Source: Hyphomicrobium_A sp963722495 (GTDB lineage Bacteria > Pseudomonadota > Alphaproteobacteria > Rhizobiales > Hyphomicrobiaceae). Taken from it: a stretch of 64,000 bases of DNA. Shown here in pieces: positions 28,445 to 38,700 of the stretch (positions are counted from its first letter, which is position 1; every line of letters starts with the position of its first letter). A program made the position numbers and the translations under genes. The stretch spans positions 62,001 to 126,000 of the forward strand of contig CAVRND010000001.1 of the NCBI GenBank assembly GCA_963722495.1, written 5' to 3'. The notes under the pieces were generated by a model, which ran no database searches, was not told where the DNA came from, and worked only from the letters and a program-made list of their open reading frames with translations.

Positions 28445-28468
28445 ACGCCGTCGCGGCAATGACGGCGT
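28445..28468 (+). repeat. Perfect inverted repeat in the 28.2-28.7 kb gap
   Basis: ACGCCGTC, loop GCGGCAAT, GACGGCGT: an 8-bp perfect stem 19 bp upstream of a small open frame. It could be an operator or an mRNA structure. The surrounding gap from 28183 to 28698 is AT-richer than the rest of the window and otherwise shows only the terminator and the small frame. Confidence 0.4.
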
Positions 28469-28486
28469 GGAGTGCGGGGTAGTGTT

Positions 28487-28579
28487 ATGGTTGCGAAGTC
28501 ATTCATGATGCTTGTCGTGGCTACAGTATTAGGGCCGGCTGTGGGCGTCGGCCTATTTGTACTGTTGCACACGTATTGA
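28487..28579 (+). CDS. Possible 30-residue single-span membrane peptide
   Basis: ATG GTT GCG ... TGA encodes 30 residues, MVAKSFMMLVVATVLGPAV and on to LLHTY, essentially one hydrophobic helix with a basic N-terminus. Small peptides of this kind occur as regulators or toxins, but the ribosome site is weak (GGGGT 8 bp upstream) and the length is too short to trust coding statistics. It stands alone between the ATPase unit and the PBP-like gene. Confidence 0.3.
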   Translation: MVAKSFMMLVVATVLGPAVGVGLFVLLHTY

Positions 28580-28698
28580 TGAGCGTTGGCGGGGCGTTTA
28601 GGCAACGACCTTCCGACGGGGCCAATATCGCCATAAAGACCGACTAGCTGGTTCGGGCTTCGGCGCATCAGCGCTTACCCCCGTACGAGCGGCAGGTC

Positions 28699-31168
28699 AT
28701 GCTCGTCATATTCAGCGTGCTGCTGCGAGCGCTCGAGTTGCTGGCGCTCCTGCCGTTTCGCATTTTGCATTTGCTGCTCGACCGGGTTGCTTTCAACCCG
28801 CGGCTCGGCCCCCTGCGCTATGTCGCCGGCGCCGGCATCTTCTACGCCATCCTCGCCGTGCTGCTCGTCTACGTCGCCGCGCCCATCCGTGGCGCCGTCG
28901 GCCATTACACGCTCGGCGAAAAGCTGCATTACGACGCCGAGCGCTGGCTGGCGACGGCCATCTACGACGCGCGCGGCAACTTCGTCGGCACGTTCGATCC
29001 GCGCCTCGATAGCCTGCGCGACGTCAACTACACCGAGCGAGGCGATCGACCTCGGCGATTACGTCGCCAACCCCGACCACAAGTCGATCCCCGTGCGCGA
29101 GGTGCCGGAGGCCTACTGGCAATGCCTCGTCTATCACGAGGACCGCAACCTCGGCGGCGTCCTCAATCCGTTCGGCATCGATCTGCCGGGCGTGCTCAAG
29201 ATCCCCTTTTCCACGGTGCGCCGCTCGATCGCGGCCAAGCGCCTGGTGCTCGGCGTCGGCGGCTCGACGCTCGCCATGCAGTTCGTGCGCGTCATCTACA
29301 AAACGCCGCCCAGCGTCCACGAAGGCGCGCTGGTCAAGCTGAAGCGCAAGCTGGGCGAGTGGTGGCTGGCCCCGGTCATCTATCGCGAGCTCACCGACGG
29401 CGGCGACAACACCGCCCTGAAGCAGTGGGCGGCCAACCATCTCTGGCTCGCCCAGCGCACCGGCGGCTCGCCGCTGCACGGCGTCGAGCTGACCAGCCGC
29501 ATCGTGTTCGGCAAGGAGGCCGAGGATCTCTCGATCGCCGAGCAGTTCGTGCTCGCCTCCGCCGTCAACCGCCCGATCATCCTCATGGAAGGCAGCGAGC
29601 GGCTCAACGCGGTGCGGCTCGACCGCTGGCGCTACATCACCGAGGTGCGCGCCCGCACCTGCGCCGAGAAGCTGATCGACGACGAGGCGCTGCAAAAGCA
29701 GGTCGTGTTCGATCTGTTCGCCATGGCCGGCGGGACCGCCCGATCCGAAGGTCAAGCCGAAGCTGCAGGAGGCGCTGGACAAATACGCCCCGGGTCTCGC
29801 CCTGCCGGCGCAGGCCAACCCGGTGATCCGCGCCAACGCGCTGATGCCGGCCGCGCGCTACGGCATCCGCGAGGAGATGAAGCAGCGCTACGGCTTTGCC
29901 TGGCGCGACCACGTGCGCGGCATCACGACGACGTTCGACGCCGGTGACGAACCTGGCGTTCGGCGAGACGGCGCGCCAACGCTTGGCCGAGATCGACGCC
30001 AAGTACGCCGACAAGATCGATGCCGGCTACACGCTCGACCCCGCGAAGATCGCCGAGCGACCGCCACAGCCCCGGCGTCATCGTCGCCGCGGCCAATGCC
30101 CAGGGCGAGATCGTGCGCTACTTCGAGCAGGGCGAGAACGCGGCCTACTTCGGCTCGCCCTACGCACGCGAGCCGGCCACCGGCTACTACGACCGCGGCC
30201 GCGAGAGCCGCATGGTCGCCTCCACCGGCAAGATCATCGCCGCCATCGCCATCGCCAACACGATGCGCGACACGCCGCAGTCGCTCTATGTCGATGCCAA
30301 GGCGCCCGCGCAGGGGCTCGAGACATGCGCCAAGGGCGACGAGCCGCATGGACGGCGCGCCATGGTCGCGTTCGCCTGCTCGCTCAACGATCCGCTGATG
30401 CGCCGCACGGCGCAGGTTGGCCAGGCGCGCGTGCAAAAGCTCATCGACGAACTCGGCTTCAACATGCCGCCGGCCAACGCCGACGGCAGCGGCACGCCGC
30501 CGTCGACCGCCGTCGTTCTCGGCCAGGTTGCGGGATCGCCGCGTCGCGTGCACCAGCTGGCCGGCGTCGTGCTCGCGAGCCTCATCGGCCGCGGGGCAAC
30601 GCCGCTCCAAGCGCCGACGCTGATCAAGCGCTACGACTTCACCGATGTCGACGACCACGGTGCAGACGCGGCCGGCGCCACGGCTGGCAAGATCACGCCC
30701 AACAAGATCATTCGTGCCGGCGGGCGTGGGTTCATTCGCTCCGTGTTGCAGGGCCCGCTGTGCTACGAGGCGGGCGGCAAGCCCACCGGCACGCTGAAGG
30801 ATCTGTCGGGCTGGTGCGCAGCGCGCCGCCCTGGCGTCAAGCTGCACTTCGCCAAGACCGGCACGCAGGTGACCGAGGATGTCGACGCCACCGTCGATGC
30901 ATGGATCGCCGGCGGACTGCAGTTCGCCAACGGCGCCGCGTACTCCTATGTCGTCGTGGTCGGCACCGGCTCGGTTCGCGAGCCGTGGGCGCGCAACCTG
31001 CACGCCGCGCAGATCGCCGTGCCGCTGCTCGACGCATTGCTGACCGATCTGGAAGCGGAAGCGATGGGCCGCAAGCGCGCGCCGTCGCCTGCCAAGGCAA
31101 AGACACCTGCCGCCGCCTCGGCCGCGAAGAAGCAAGCCAAGCTCACCGCCAATACGCCGGCGCCGTGA
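28699..31168 (+). CDS. Class A penicillin-binding-protein-like transglycosylase/transpeptidase (four frameshifts)
   Basis: About 821 residues after removing four inserted bases (about 29038, 29735, 29945 and 30060). An N-terminal membrane span (IFYAILAVLLVYVAAP) is followed by a GT51 glycosyltransferase domain with HEDRNLGG (replacing the usual EDxxFxxH) and GGSTLAMQFVRV, then a penicillin-binding domain with STGK (SxxK serine), SLN and KTGTQ motifs. It polymerises and cross-links peptidoglycan in the periplasm. The GT51 motif is divergent (Leu-Gly-Gly in place of Phe-x-x-His), so glycosyltransferase activity may differ. Each break shifts the frame by +1, fitting single-base insertions; the gene is otherwise coherent end to end, with a Lys/Ala-rich tail. 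Confidence 0.78.
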
Positions 31169-31221
31169 CAGCCACTTTGGAAATCGATCAGTCCTGAAGA
31201 CTGGCCTGCAATCCGGCTGGT

Positions 31222-31497
31222 TCAACTGCCGCTGGGGACGAGGCGCGTCTGAAACAGACGTAGCGCTTTGTCCTTGAGCTCGTTCGACCCGAGCTTCTCT
31301 TCGGCCAGCCGCAACATGATGGCGGCCAACTCGGCGCGCGCCTCTTCCCTGGTTTTGGGGTCCGCCTGCGCATATCCGGCTGCAACGCAGGCCCAGGTCT
31401 CATCGTAGATGGACCCCAGCAAGGCGAGAACTTCCGGCTCGAACGTTTCTGGGCGGGATGCGGGCATCTGGAACTCCACGGAGGATTTCCACGACAA
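31222..31497 (-). CDS. Small conserved hypothetical protein
   Basis: 91 residues, soluble and helical: FEPEVLALLGSIYDETWACV, then DPKTREEARAELAAIMLRLAEEKLG. The pattern matches small rhizobial proteins of unknown role that often carry ETWA and AELAAIMLRLA segments. ATG 31467 (MPASRPETF) is an alternative start. It converges on the PBP-like gene with a 53 bp gap and is divergent from the RHH regulator, so both could share the regulatory region at 31.5-31.67 kb. Confidence 0.6.
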   Translation of the reverse strand: MSWKSSVEFQMPASRPETFEPEVLALLGSIYDETWACVAAGYAQADPKTREEARAELAAIMLRLAEEKLGSNELKDKALRLFQTRLVPSGS

Positions 31498-31576
31498 TAG
31501 CGCGCAGATCGGGGCGGCTAAAATCCGCGAACGGCGGGCTTAACAAATTGAATTGTAATAACTTACTTTATGTTTC

Positions 31577-31641
31577 CTACCGGTAGTGGGTAAAATGAGT
31601 AAGTGACCCACTTGACACAATCTCCGGCAATACCTAACTCG
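31577..31641 (+). promoter_or_regulatory. Symmetric operator-like repeats overlapping a -35 box upstream of the RHH gene
   Basis: In an AT-rich stretch lie a 10-bp palindrome CTACCGGTAG (31577-31586), AGTGGGT (31585-31591) with its inverted copy ACCCACT (31606-31612), and AAGTG-ACC-CACTT (31601-31613). A perfect TTGACA (31613-31618) abuts the last repeat, with a weak TAACTC at 31635. The layout suits autoregulation by the ribbon-helix-helix protein encoded 35 bp downstream. Confidence 0.5.
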
Positions 31642-31675
31642 ATATCGTCCGACATCAGGAGATGAGGGGCCCGCC

Positions 31676-31900
31676 ATGAATGGCTTGTCTCGCGAAACAC
31701 GTCTTCAAATCATGCTCGACGACGAAGAGCTTGCCGCCATCGACGATTGGCGGTTCAAGCGCCGAATGCCGAGCCGTGCAGCGGCGATCCGCGAACTGCT
31801 GCGCCGCGGACTGCAGGCCGAGCTGGGCAGTGAAACCGATCGCTCGATGCGGTCGGGAGATTTCGGCGTGATCGGCAGAGACGAAGAGCCGACGGTCTAA
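31676..31900 (+). CDS. Ribbon-helix-helix DNA-binding protein (CopG/Arc type)
   Basis: 74 residues. The strand-helix-helix pattern is clear: SRETRLQIMLDDEELAAID (beta strand and helix A) then KRRMPSRAAAIRELLRRGL (turn and helix B), the classic RHH signature with alternating basic residues in the strand. Such dimers repress their own promoters or act as antitoxins. AGGAGATGAGG precedes ATG 31676. No toxin gene of RelE, Fic or HicA type follows, so a stand-alone regulator is more likely than an antitoxin. Confidence 0.8.
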   Translation: MNGLSRETRLQIMLDDEELAAIDDWRFKRRMPSRAAAIRELLRRGLQAELGSETDRSMRSGDFGVIGRDEEPTV

Positions 31901-32213
31901 GCGCCGCTTCGGACACCGACGTCGGCATCGCGACTGTCAATTCCACACGGGAAGAGTCGAAGCGCGCGCATCATGCGCCGCTTCATGCATACCGGCGGCG
32001 TTCCGCCACCGAGGCGCCGTACTGGCGACAAAAACGCCGCCTACCAAGGCGATGGATCACTTACCGGCACGACGGAAGACACTGAACAGCGAAAGAGGCG
32101 TTTCGCGCATTCGGTGGTGGACGGTCCCGCGCGCTGACTGCGTTGCGGGTCGACGACCATCTGTGCGCCGATCGGTTGAGCAGGTCACCCATGTCGTTAA
32201 GGACGGGCGCGCC
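31901..32213. other. Intergenic region before the large membrane protein
   Basis: 313 bp. An open frame continues upstream from the chosen start at 32214 to about 32052, but its sequence (Arg-rich, without membrane or domain features) looks non-coding. No hairpin or promoter stands out. Confidence 0.35.
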
Positions 32214-34793
32214 ATGGTCGCGCACGAGATCCACTACCAGGCGGCTTCGGCCATAGCTTCGAAACGTCCGCCGATTGGACCGAGCCGGAAGCTGCCAAGC
32301 GCGACTACAAAAAGTTGTTTCTCATCGTCGGGCTCGCCGGCCTGTCGTGGGTAGCAACCTACGTCGGCATGCTGGAGCTGATCGAATCCAACATGGGCGT
32401 GCTGCCGCTCGTCCATAAGCTGATCATCGGCTTCTCGGTCGCCATGCTGATGACCATGGTCGTCTGGCTGCTCGACCAGATGTTCTCGCCCATCGATTGG
32501 TTCACCCGCCTCTCGTACCTGTTCGGCTACGTTTTCCTGTCGATCATCTCCATCGGGTTCGGCTTCGGCTTCTACTGGAAGGTGCTGGAAAGCCGCTCAG
32601 AGGCCGCGCGATCGGCGGAAAGCGCCGTCGGCCAGGTGCAATCGTCGCTGTACGGCGCCTCGACGCGCCTCGAACAGCTGCAGGCGACGCTCGTCCAGCT
32701 CGCGACCATGTCGACCGACAAGGCGGCGCTGGAGCGCGACAAAGGCACCTCGTGCCCCAACAGCTCGCCCGGCGATGGTCCGCGCCGCAAGATGCGCGAT
32801 GAGGACGCGGCCCGCTTCAACTTCGCCTCCCAGTTCGTCAAGGGACGCGTCACGGCGATCAAGGGCGACATGGGCGCGCTCGACGCCGAGCTGGCCAAGA
32901 TCGTCTCCAACGACGCCTCGACCATCGACGCGACCAGCGGCACGCGCAACGAGTTCATGCGCTCGCTCGGCCGCCGCCTCGACCTGACGGTGACCGGCTT
33001 CAACGCCTTCCGCACCGATCCGCAGCTACGCCAGATCCGCACCGACCTCGCCGACCGCGGCGAGCGCAGCACCATCGACATGGGCAACGGCAAATCGATC
33101 GTCTGCCCCGATACGCAGCTGCAGGTTGCCGTGCGCGGCGTCGTGCGCGCCATCGATCAGTTGCCGACGCTGGAGAAGCCGGAGATCGCCGCGGTCGAAG
33201 GTTCGGAAGCCACCATCGAAGCTTTCCGACGTCTCACGGCGACGTTCTTCGGCCTCTTGTCGTTCGAGCTGCCGCCGTCGGCCGACGAGCTGCGCACGCT
33301 GCAGCAGAAAGCCGTGCAGTCGATCGACAACCCCGCCGCCCTCCACGCACTCAACAACGAGTTCGTCGGCCTGTCGAAGCGCGATTACATCCCGCTCGGC
33401 GTCGCCGTGTTCGTCGACTTGTGCCTGCTGCTGGTCTCCATCGGCCGGCCGATGAACCGCTTCGTCGCCACGCGACAGAGCATGATCGAAGCCGAGCGCG
33501 GGCCGGTTTTCCCCATTCTGTCGCGCTTTTCCGAGATCCATAACCACGAGGAGATGCGGCGCACGTTCGACGTGTTTCGCGAGGTGATCTTCGAATCCGG
33601 CGGCACCTACTACGTCGCCGTGCCCCTCAACGCCCCGCGCGGCCACCCGCAACGCGAGCAACTGCGCCGCGACGCGCAGGCGCTCGCCAACCTGTGCTAC
33701 GCGCTCGAAGGCCAGGGCGTGCTGACACGCCCGTGGAAAATCGCGCCGGGGCTCGTCGCCCGCCGCAAGCTCCGCCGCCAGGGCAGCAAGTTCATCGAGT
33801 GCTATCGGGATAACTATGTGGCGCCCATTCCGCGCGCCGGGCGCGCGCTGATGGCCATGTTCATGTCCGATCGCAAGGGCGAGGAGGCCCCGGCCTTCCG
33901 CATCTACGCCTTCAAAAATGGCGCCTGGCCCGAGATGATCCTCGGCGCTGTCATGGGCGCTGCCGGGCGCATCGAGGCGGAGCGCCGCCGCGAGCAGCGA
34001 GTGTCGCCCGCTATCGAGGAAGTGGCTGAGGTCCGTTCGGAATTCGAGCGCTCGTTGTCGGAGCCGGTGACGGCGCCGCGTGGTGTCGAGCTCCCGGGTT
34101 TGGATCCTGATTTGATGGTACGGAGGCGTACACGCCCCAACATCTTCAAGCATCGCCCCGGCGCCGTGCACGAGCCGGCAGCGCGCCGCCACACGCTGCC
34201 CATGGGCCCCTCGATCGAGGAGCGACGCCGCGAGCCCGTGACACGTACTGCCGATACCACCTCCGATCCGGCCTATCGGCAGCGGTTCGGCAGCTATGCG
34301 GGTCTCGCCGAGGCCGAGCTGACGACATATCGCGATCTCGATGACGACGCGCCTGATCACGCCAACAGCAACACGGCGCGCACCGCGCCGACCGAAGAGG
34401 AAGCTGTCGTTGTCCCGTTCCCCACACCGGCTGCTGCCCCATTGTCCTTTGCTGAACGCATCGCAACGGCGTTGGCAGCCGAACCGATGCCGGAATCAGC
34501 CGATACGCGTCCGACGCATCGGCGTCGAGCTGCGCCGCGAAACGGCAACGTTCCGCGTTCCCGTAAGCGAAGCCTCGCTCCCTGAGGCGTTGATGAAGCT
34601 TACCGGCGGCTCGCTGCGTATCGAGAGCGAAACGCCAGCCTTGCCGCAGCTCGAGCAGTCGCACGCGACTGCATCGCCTGAGATCGCGGCCGAGGAAACG
34701 CAGGCGATCGCGCTGTACGACAAATCAATTCCACAGGAATTCGACGGCGCGGACTTCGAGCCGCCACGCGTGCTGCGCAGGATGGTGGAATAG
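32214..34793 (+). CDS. Large membrane protein of unknown function (two probable indels)
   Basis: About 860 residues. I do not recognise the family. Start ATG 32214 (VAHEIHYQ) with AAGGA upstream requires a one-base deletion near 32240 (GGC-GGC-TTC-GGC region). Three membrane spans follow (LIVGLAGLSWVATYVGML, LIIGFSVAMLMTMVVWLL, YLFGYVFLSIISIGFGFGFYW), then a long helical/coiled region (about 120-370), a fourth span (LGVAVFVDLCLLLVSI) and a cytoplasmic part with an FREVIFESGGTYYVAVPLN domain and a disordered charged tail. Near 34500 the frame shifts +1 into RRIGVELRRETATFRVPVSE, which reads naturally to the stop at 34793. The topology resembles stress or division-linked membrane scaffolds, but no function is claimed. 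Confidence 0.6.
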
Positions 34794-34800
34794 ACGCGGT

Positions 34801-34824
34801 CGGAGCATTGCAAGAAGTGCTCCG
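34801..34824 (+). terminator. Hairpin after the large membrane-protein gene
   Basis: CGGAGCA, ten-base loop, TGCTCCG begins 8 bp after the stop at 34793. There is no clear U-tract. Confidence 0.45.
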
Positions 34825-34944
34825 TGCGGGGCGGTCCGCAACACTTGTTTAACCGAACTGTCAGCTTAATGGCCGGCAACATAAACAACCCCGGGTGTGA
34901 CATGTCTCGCGCTTCGAACTCGGGCAACAAGGGGGACTTCGGTC

Positions 34945-35529
34945 ATGTCACTTGAAACACCTTCACTGCTCCATGGCCTCTCCATTGCCGAGAAGATTTC
35001 GAAGCTGAGCGCCTTCATCGGCGAAGACCTCGACACCCGCTCGATGCATGGAATTCACGTTGCCGGCGGCTGCTATCTGCTGATCGCCCGTTCGCCCGAC
35101 AGCCCCGTCGCCCAGGCGCTGCGCGCTCATGCTGCGCGCCTAACGACTCTGGGCATCCGCGTTCGCGCCATCTTCACCGAGGTTGACGCCGCCAAGCCAG
35201 CGCACCAAATGGCGCCGTTCTCGGTGCCGAGCGAGTGCCGCCTGGCTCGCGACCCGCGCCTACTCGCCGCCCATGAGCAGCTGACCCTGACCCCCACCTG
35301 CAACTGGGTCGGCGACTGCATGCGCCGCGACCCCGGCAAGCGCGATGCCCTCGAGCGCTTCGCCCCCAACTGCGCCCAGACGGGCGCCCATGCCATCCGC
35401 TCGTTCGAGAGTCTGTGGCGCGCCACCGTGCCGGTCTATTCGATGCCGGCCATGACTGCTGCGCTGGCGCAAATGCCCGAGTTGACCGGCGCCGGCGAGA
35501 CGCTGCCCGAAGGCATGCGCCGCCAGTAA
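34945..35529 (+). CDS. Conserved hypothetical cytoplasmic protein
   Basis: 194 residues with no signal or membrane span. The N-terminal half has GIHVAGGCYLLIARSPDSPV and IRVRAIFTEVD, alternating strands and helices; the second half has two cysteines in LTPTCNWVGDCMRRDPGKRD and one in PNCAQTG, which could bind a metal or form disulfides. I do not recognise the family. An AAGGGGG ribosome site supports ATG 34945. A strong terminator hairpin follows, so it is probably a single-gene unit. Confidence 0.6.
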   Translation: MSLETPSLLHGLSIAEKISKLSAFIGEDLDTRSMHGIHVAGGCYLLIARSPDSPVAQALRAHAARLTTLGIRVRAIFTEVDAAKPAHQMAPFSVPSECRLARDPRLLAAHEQLTLTPTCNWVGDCMRRDPGKRDALERFAPNCAQTGAHAIRSFESLWRATVPVYSMPAMTAALAQMPELTGAGETLPEGMRRQ

Positions 35530-35563
35530 CGGCTCGCTAAGTTCAACCAATAGATCGCCTGCC

Positions 35564-35589
35564 GGGGCCGGTGCGAAAGCGCCGGCCCC
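35564..35589 (+). terminator. Intrinsic terminator-like hairpin
   Basis: GGGGCCGG, ten-base loop (TGCGAAAGCG), CCGGCCCC, followed by GTTCGCATTTG. It lies 35 bp after the stop of the hypothetical gene ending at 35529. Confidence 0.6.
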
Positions 35590-35758
35590 GTTCGCATTTG
35601 CAGCACGGATGCAAACGGACGCAATGGACGGAAACTGGCGATATCGCCGGGCTTATCGCCTCCGCATGCACATTGGACCCTGATCGCCTTCACCGCGACA
35701 ATCCCTTTGTCGATAATGGCTTTGGATCGTTTCGGCTCAGACCTTCAAGGTGGCCACC

Positions 35759-38700
35759 ATGCCGTTTCTCGCGCGCCTCTGTCTCGCCTTCACGCTGCTG
35801 CTTCCGCTGGCGCCCGCGATGGCGCAACAGCCGCAGCAATCGCAAGCGGCGCATCCCTTCGCTCACCAGGGCGTCAAGGAGGATGCGACACGCTACGAGA
35901 CGTACCTCAAATCGAACTGGAAACTCTCGACGCGCAACGCCGCCGAGCTACGCCGCGACGGCGAGCGCGCATTGCGCACCGACCCGCGCGCCGCATCGCG
36001 CAGCTTTGCCGGTGCCGTCGTCGCCGACAACAAGGATGCCGAAGCCTGGCTGGGTCTCTCCAGCGCCCTGCTTGCGATCGCGCCCGACCCCAACAAGGAC
36101 AGCGAGCGCTACGACCTGCCGGTGAACGCCTCCGGCGCCGCCTACCTCGCCTATGAGCGCGCCACTGGCGACCCGCAGAAGGCGCGTGCCCTCGCCGTGC
36201 TCGGCGACGCGTTGCAGCGGCGTTCCTACTACCGCCCCGCCATCGATGCCCTGAAGACCAGCCTCGCCCTCGCCGACAACAGCACCGTGCGCGCGACGTA
36301 CGAGAAGTTGCGCTCCGAGCACGGCTTCCGCATGACCGACTACAAGGCCGAAGCCGAAATGGCTGCCCCGCGCCTGTGCCTGCAGTTCTCCGAAGCCCTC
36401 GCCCGCGGCCAGGTCGACTTCGCCAAGTTCGTCTCCGTCGACGGCAAGGACCCGCAGAGCGTCTCGGCCGAGAACGAGCAGCTGTGCATCGACGGCCTCA
36501 GCCACGGCCAGCGCTACCAGGTGCAGATCCGCGCCGGCCTGCCTTCAGCGGTCGAGGAGGATCTGACCAAGACCATCGAGATCGCGGTGTATGTGCCCGA
36601 CCGCAAGCCGTTCGTGCGCTTCTCCGGCAAGTCGTACGTGCTGCCGAGCCGCGGCCAGCAGGGCATCCCGCTCGTCTCCATCAACACCGCCAAGGTGGAG
36701 GTTGAGGTCTACCGCATCGGCGACCGCAACCTCGTCGGCGCGCTGGAGAGCGGCGACTTCCAGCGTCAGCTGCAGAGCTACGAGCTCGAGCAGATCAAGT
36801 CGCGCTCCGGTGAGAAGATCTTCATCGGCTCTATGGATGTGCCGCAGAAGCTCAACGAGGAGATCACCACCGCGCTTCCCGTCACCGATGCCGTCGGCGC
36901 CCTGAAGCCCGGCGTCTACGTGATGATTGCCAAGCCGTCGCAGAAGTCGCGCGAGGACTACAACACCGAGGCGACGCAGTGGTTCATCGTCTCCGACCTC
37001 GGCCTCACCGCCTTCTCCGGCGATGACGGCGTGCATGCCTTCGTGCGCTCGCTGGCCGAGACCAACCCCTCGGCCGACGTCAACGTCAAGCTCGTCGCGC
37101 GCAACAACGAGGTGCTGGGCACCGCCAAGACCGACGCACGCGGCTACGCCAAGTTCGACGCCGGACTTGCCCGCGGCGAAGGCGGCCTGCAGCCGGCCAT
37201 GCTGGTTGCCGAAAGCGCGACCGGCGAATACGCCTTCCTCGATCTGACCTCGGGCGCCTTCGATCTCACCGACCGCGGCGTCAAGGGCCGCGAGACGCCC
37301 GGGTCCGCTCGACGGCTTCGTCTACACCGAGCGCGGCGTCTACCGCCCCGGCGAGGATGTGCACATTGCCGCCCTCGTGCGCGACGCCACCGGAAAGGCC
37401 GCGACGCTTCCCGTCACGCTGATCGTCACGCGCCCCGACGGTGTCGAGCACTCGCGCTACACCCTGAAGGATCGCGGCCTCGGCGGCCGCGACATCACCC
37501 TGCCGCTCGCCGCGTCCTCGCAGACCGGCACGTGGCGCGCCAAGCTGCACACCGATCCCGACAAGGATCCGATCACGCAGGTCTCGTTCCTGGTCGAGGA
37601 CTTCGTCCCCGAGCGCCTCGACCTCAAGCTCGAGCCGCCGACCGCTGCGCTGTCGCCGCAGGAGACGCAGACCATCAAGGCGACCGGCCGCTATCTCTAC
37701 GGCCCGCCCGCCGCCGACCTTGCCATCGAGGGCGATATCGTCGTCAAGCCGTCGAAGAAGGACGTCGAGGGCTACCCCGGCTTCGAGTTCGGCCAGGCCG
37801 ACGAGACGATCGAGCCGGTGCGCAAGCCGCTCGATGCCGCGACGACCACCGACGCCCAGGGCATCGCCCAGGTCGCCATCACGCTGCCGCCCGTCACGCA
37901 GACGGCCAAGCCGCTCGAAGCGAGCGTCATCCTGCGCCTGCGCGAAGCCGGCGGCCGCACCATCGAGCGCAGCGTCACCATCCCGGTCGACCTGAAGCAG
38001 GCCCGCATCGGCATCAAGCCGCTGTTCAAGGGCACCGACCTCGACGAGAAGCAGACGGCTTCGCTTCGAAGTCGTCGCGCTCGATGCCGAAGGCAAGCGC
38101 GTTGCCGCCAACGGGCTGAACTGGGTGCTCAACCGCCTCGACAGCAACTGGCAGTGGTATCGCCGCGACGGCCAGTGGAACTACGAGGCCGTCACACTGA
38201 CTCGTAAGATCGCCGACGGCACCTTGAACGCCACCGCCGACGGCGCCTTGCCGAGGATCGAAGCCGGCGTCGACTACGGACGCTACAAGCTCGAGATCAC
38301 CTCGGCCGATCCGAGCGGTCCTTCCGCCAGCACCGCCTTCAATGCCGGCTGGTACACGGCCGCCAGCGAAGCCGAGAGCCCGGAAGTGCTCGACGTCGCG
38401 CTCGACCGCGCCAGCTACAAGCCGGGCGAGACCGCCAAGCTGCGCATCGCCACCAAGCAGGGCGGCAAGGCGCTGATCTCGGTGCTGTCGAACGGCCTGC
38501 TGTCGCAGCAGGAAATCAACGTCCCCAACGGCGGCGGCGAAGCCGACGTGCCGGTGGGCGACAACTGGGGCGCCGGCGCCTACGTCACCGCCATGCTCTA
38601 CCGTCCGCTGGACGAGAGCCTGAAGCGGATGCCGAGCCGCGCCATCGGCGTGCAGTGGCTGGGTCTCGACCAGGCCGCCAACACGTTTGAATGTCGAACT

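Noticed and set aside
29000..30100. Programmed ribosomal frameshifting in the PBP-like gene
   Set aside because: Four +1 changes without slippery sequences or stimulatory structures, and the same change type in unrelated genes.
31676..31900. RHH protein as antitoxin of a toxin-antitoxin pair
   Set aside because: No toxin-like frame follows within 300 bp; the next gene is a large membrane protein.
37281..38147. Apparent overlapping genes in several frames inside the alpha-2-macroglobulin region
   Set aside because: They join into one A2M protein when single inserted bases are removed.
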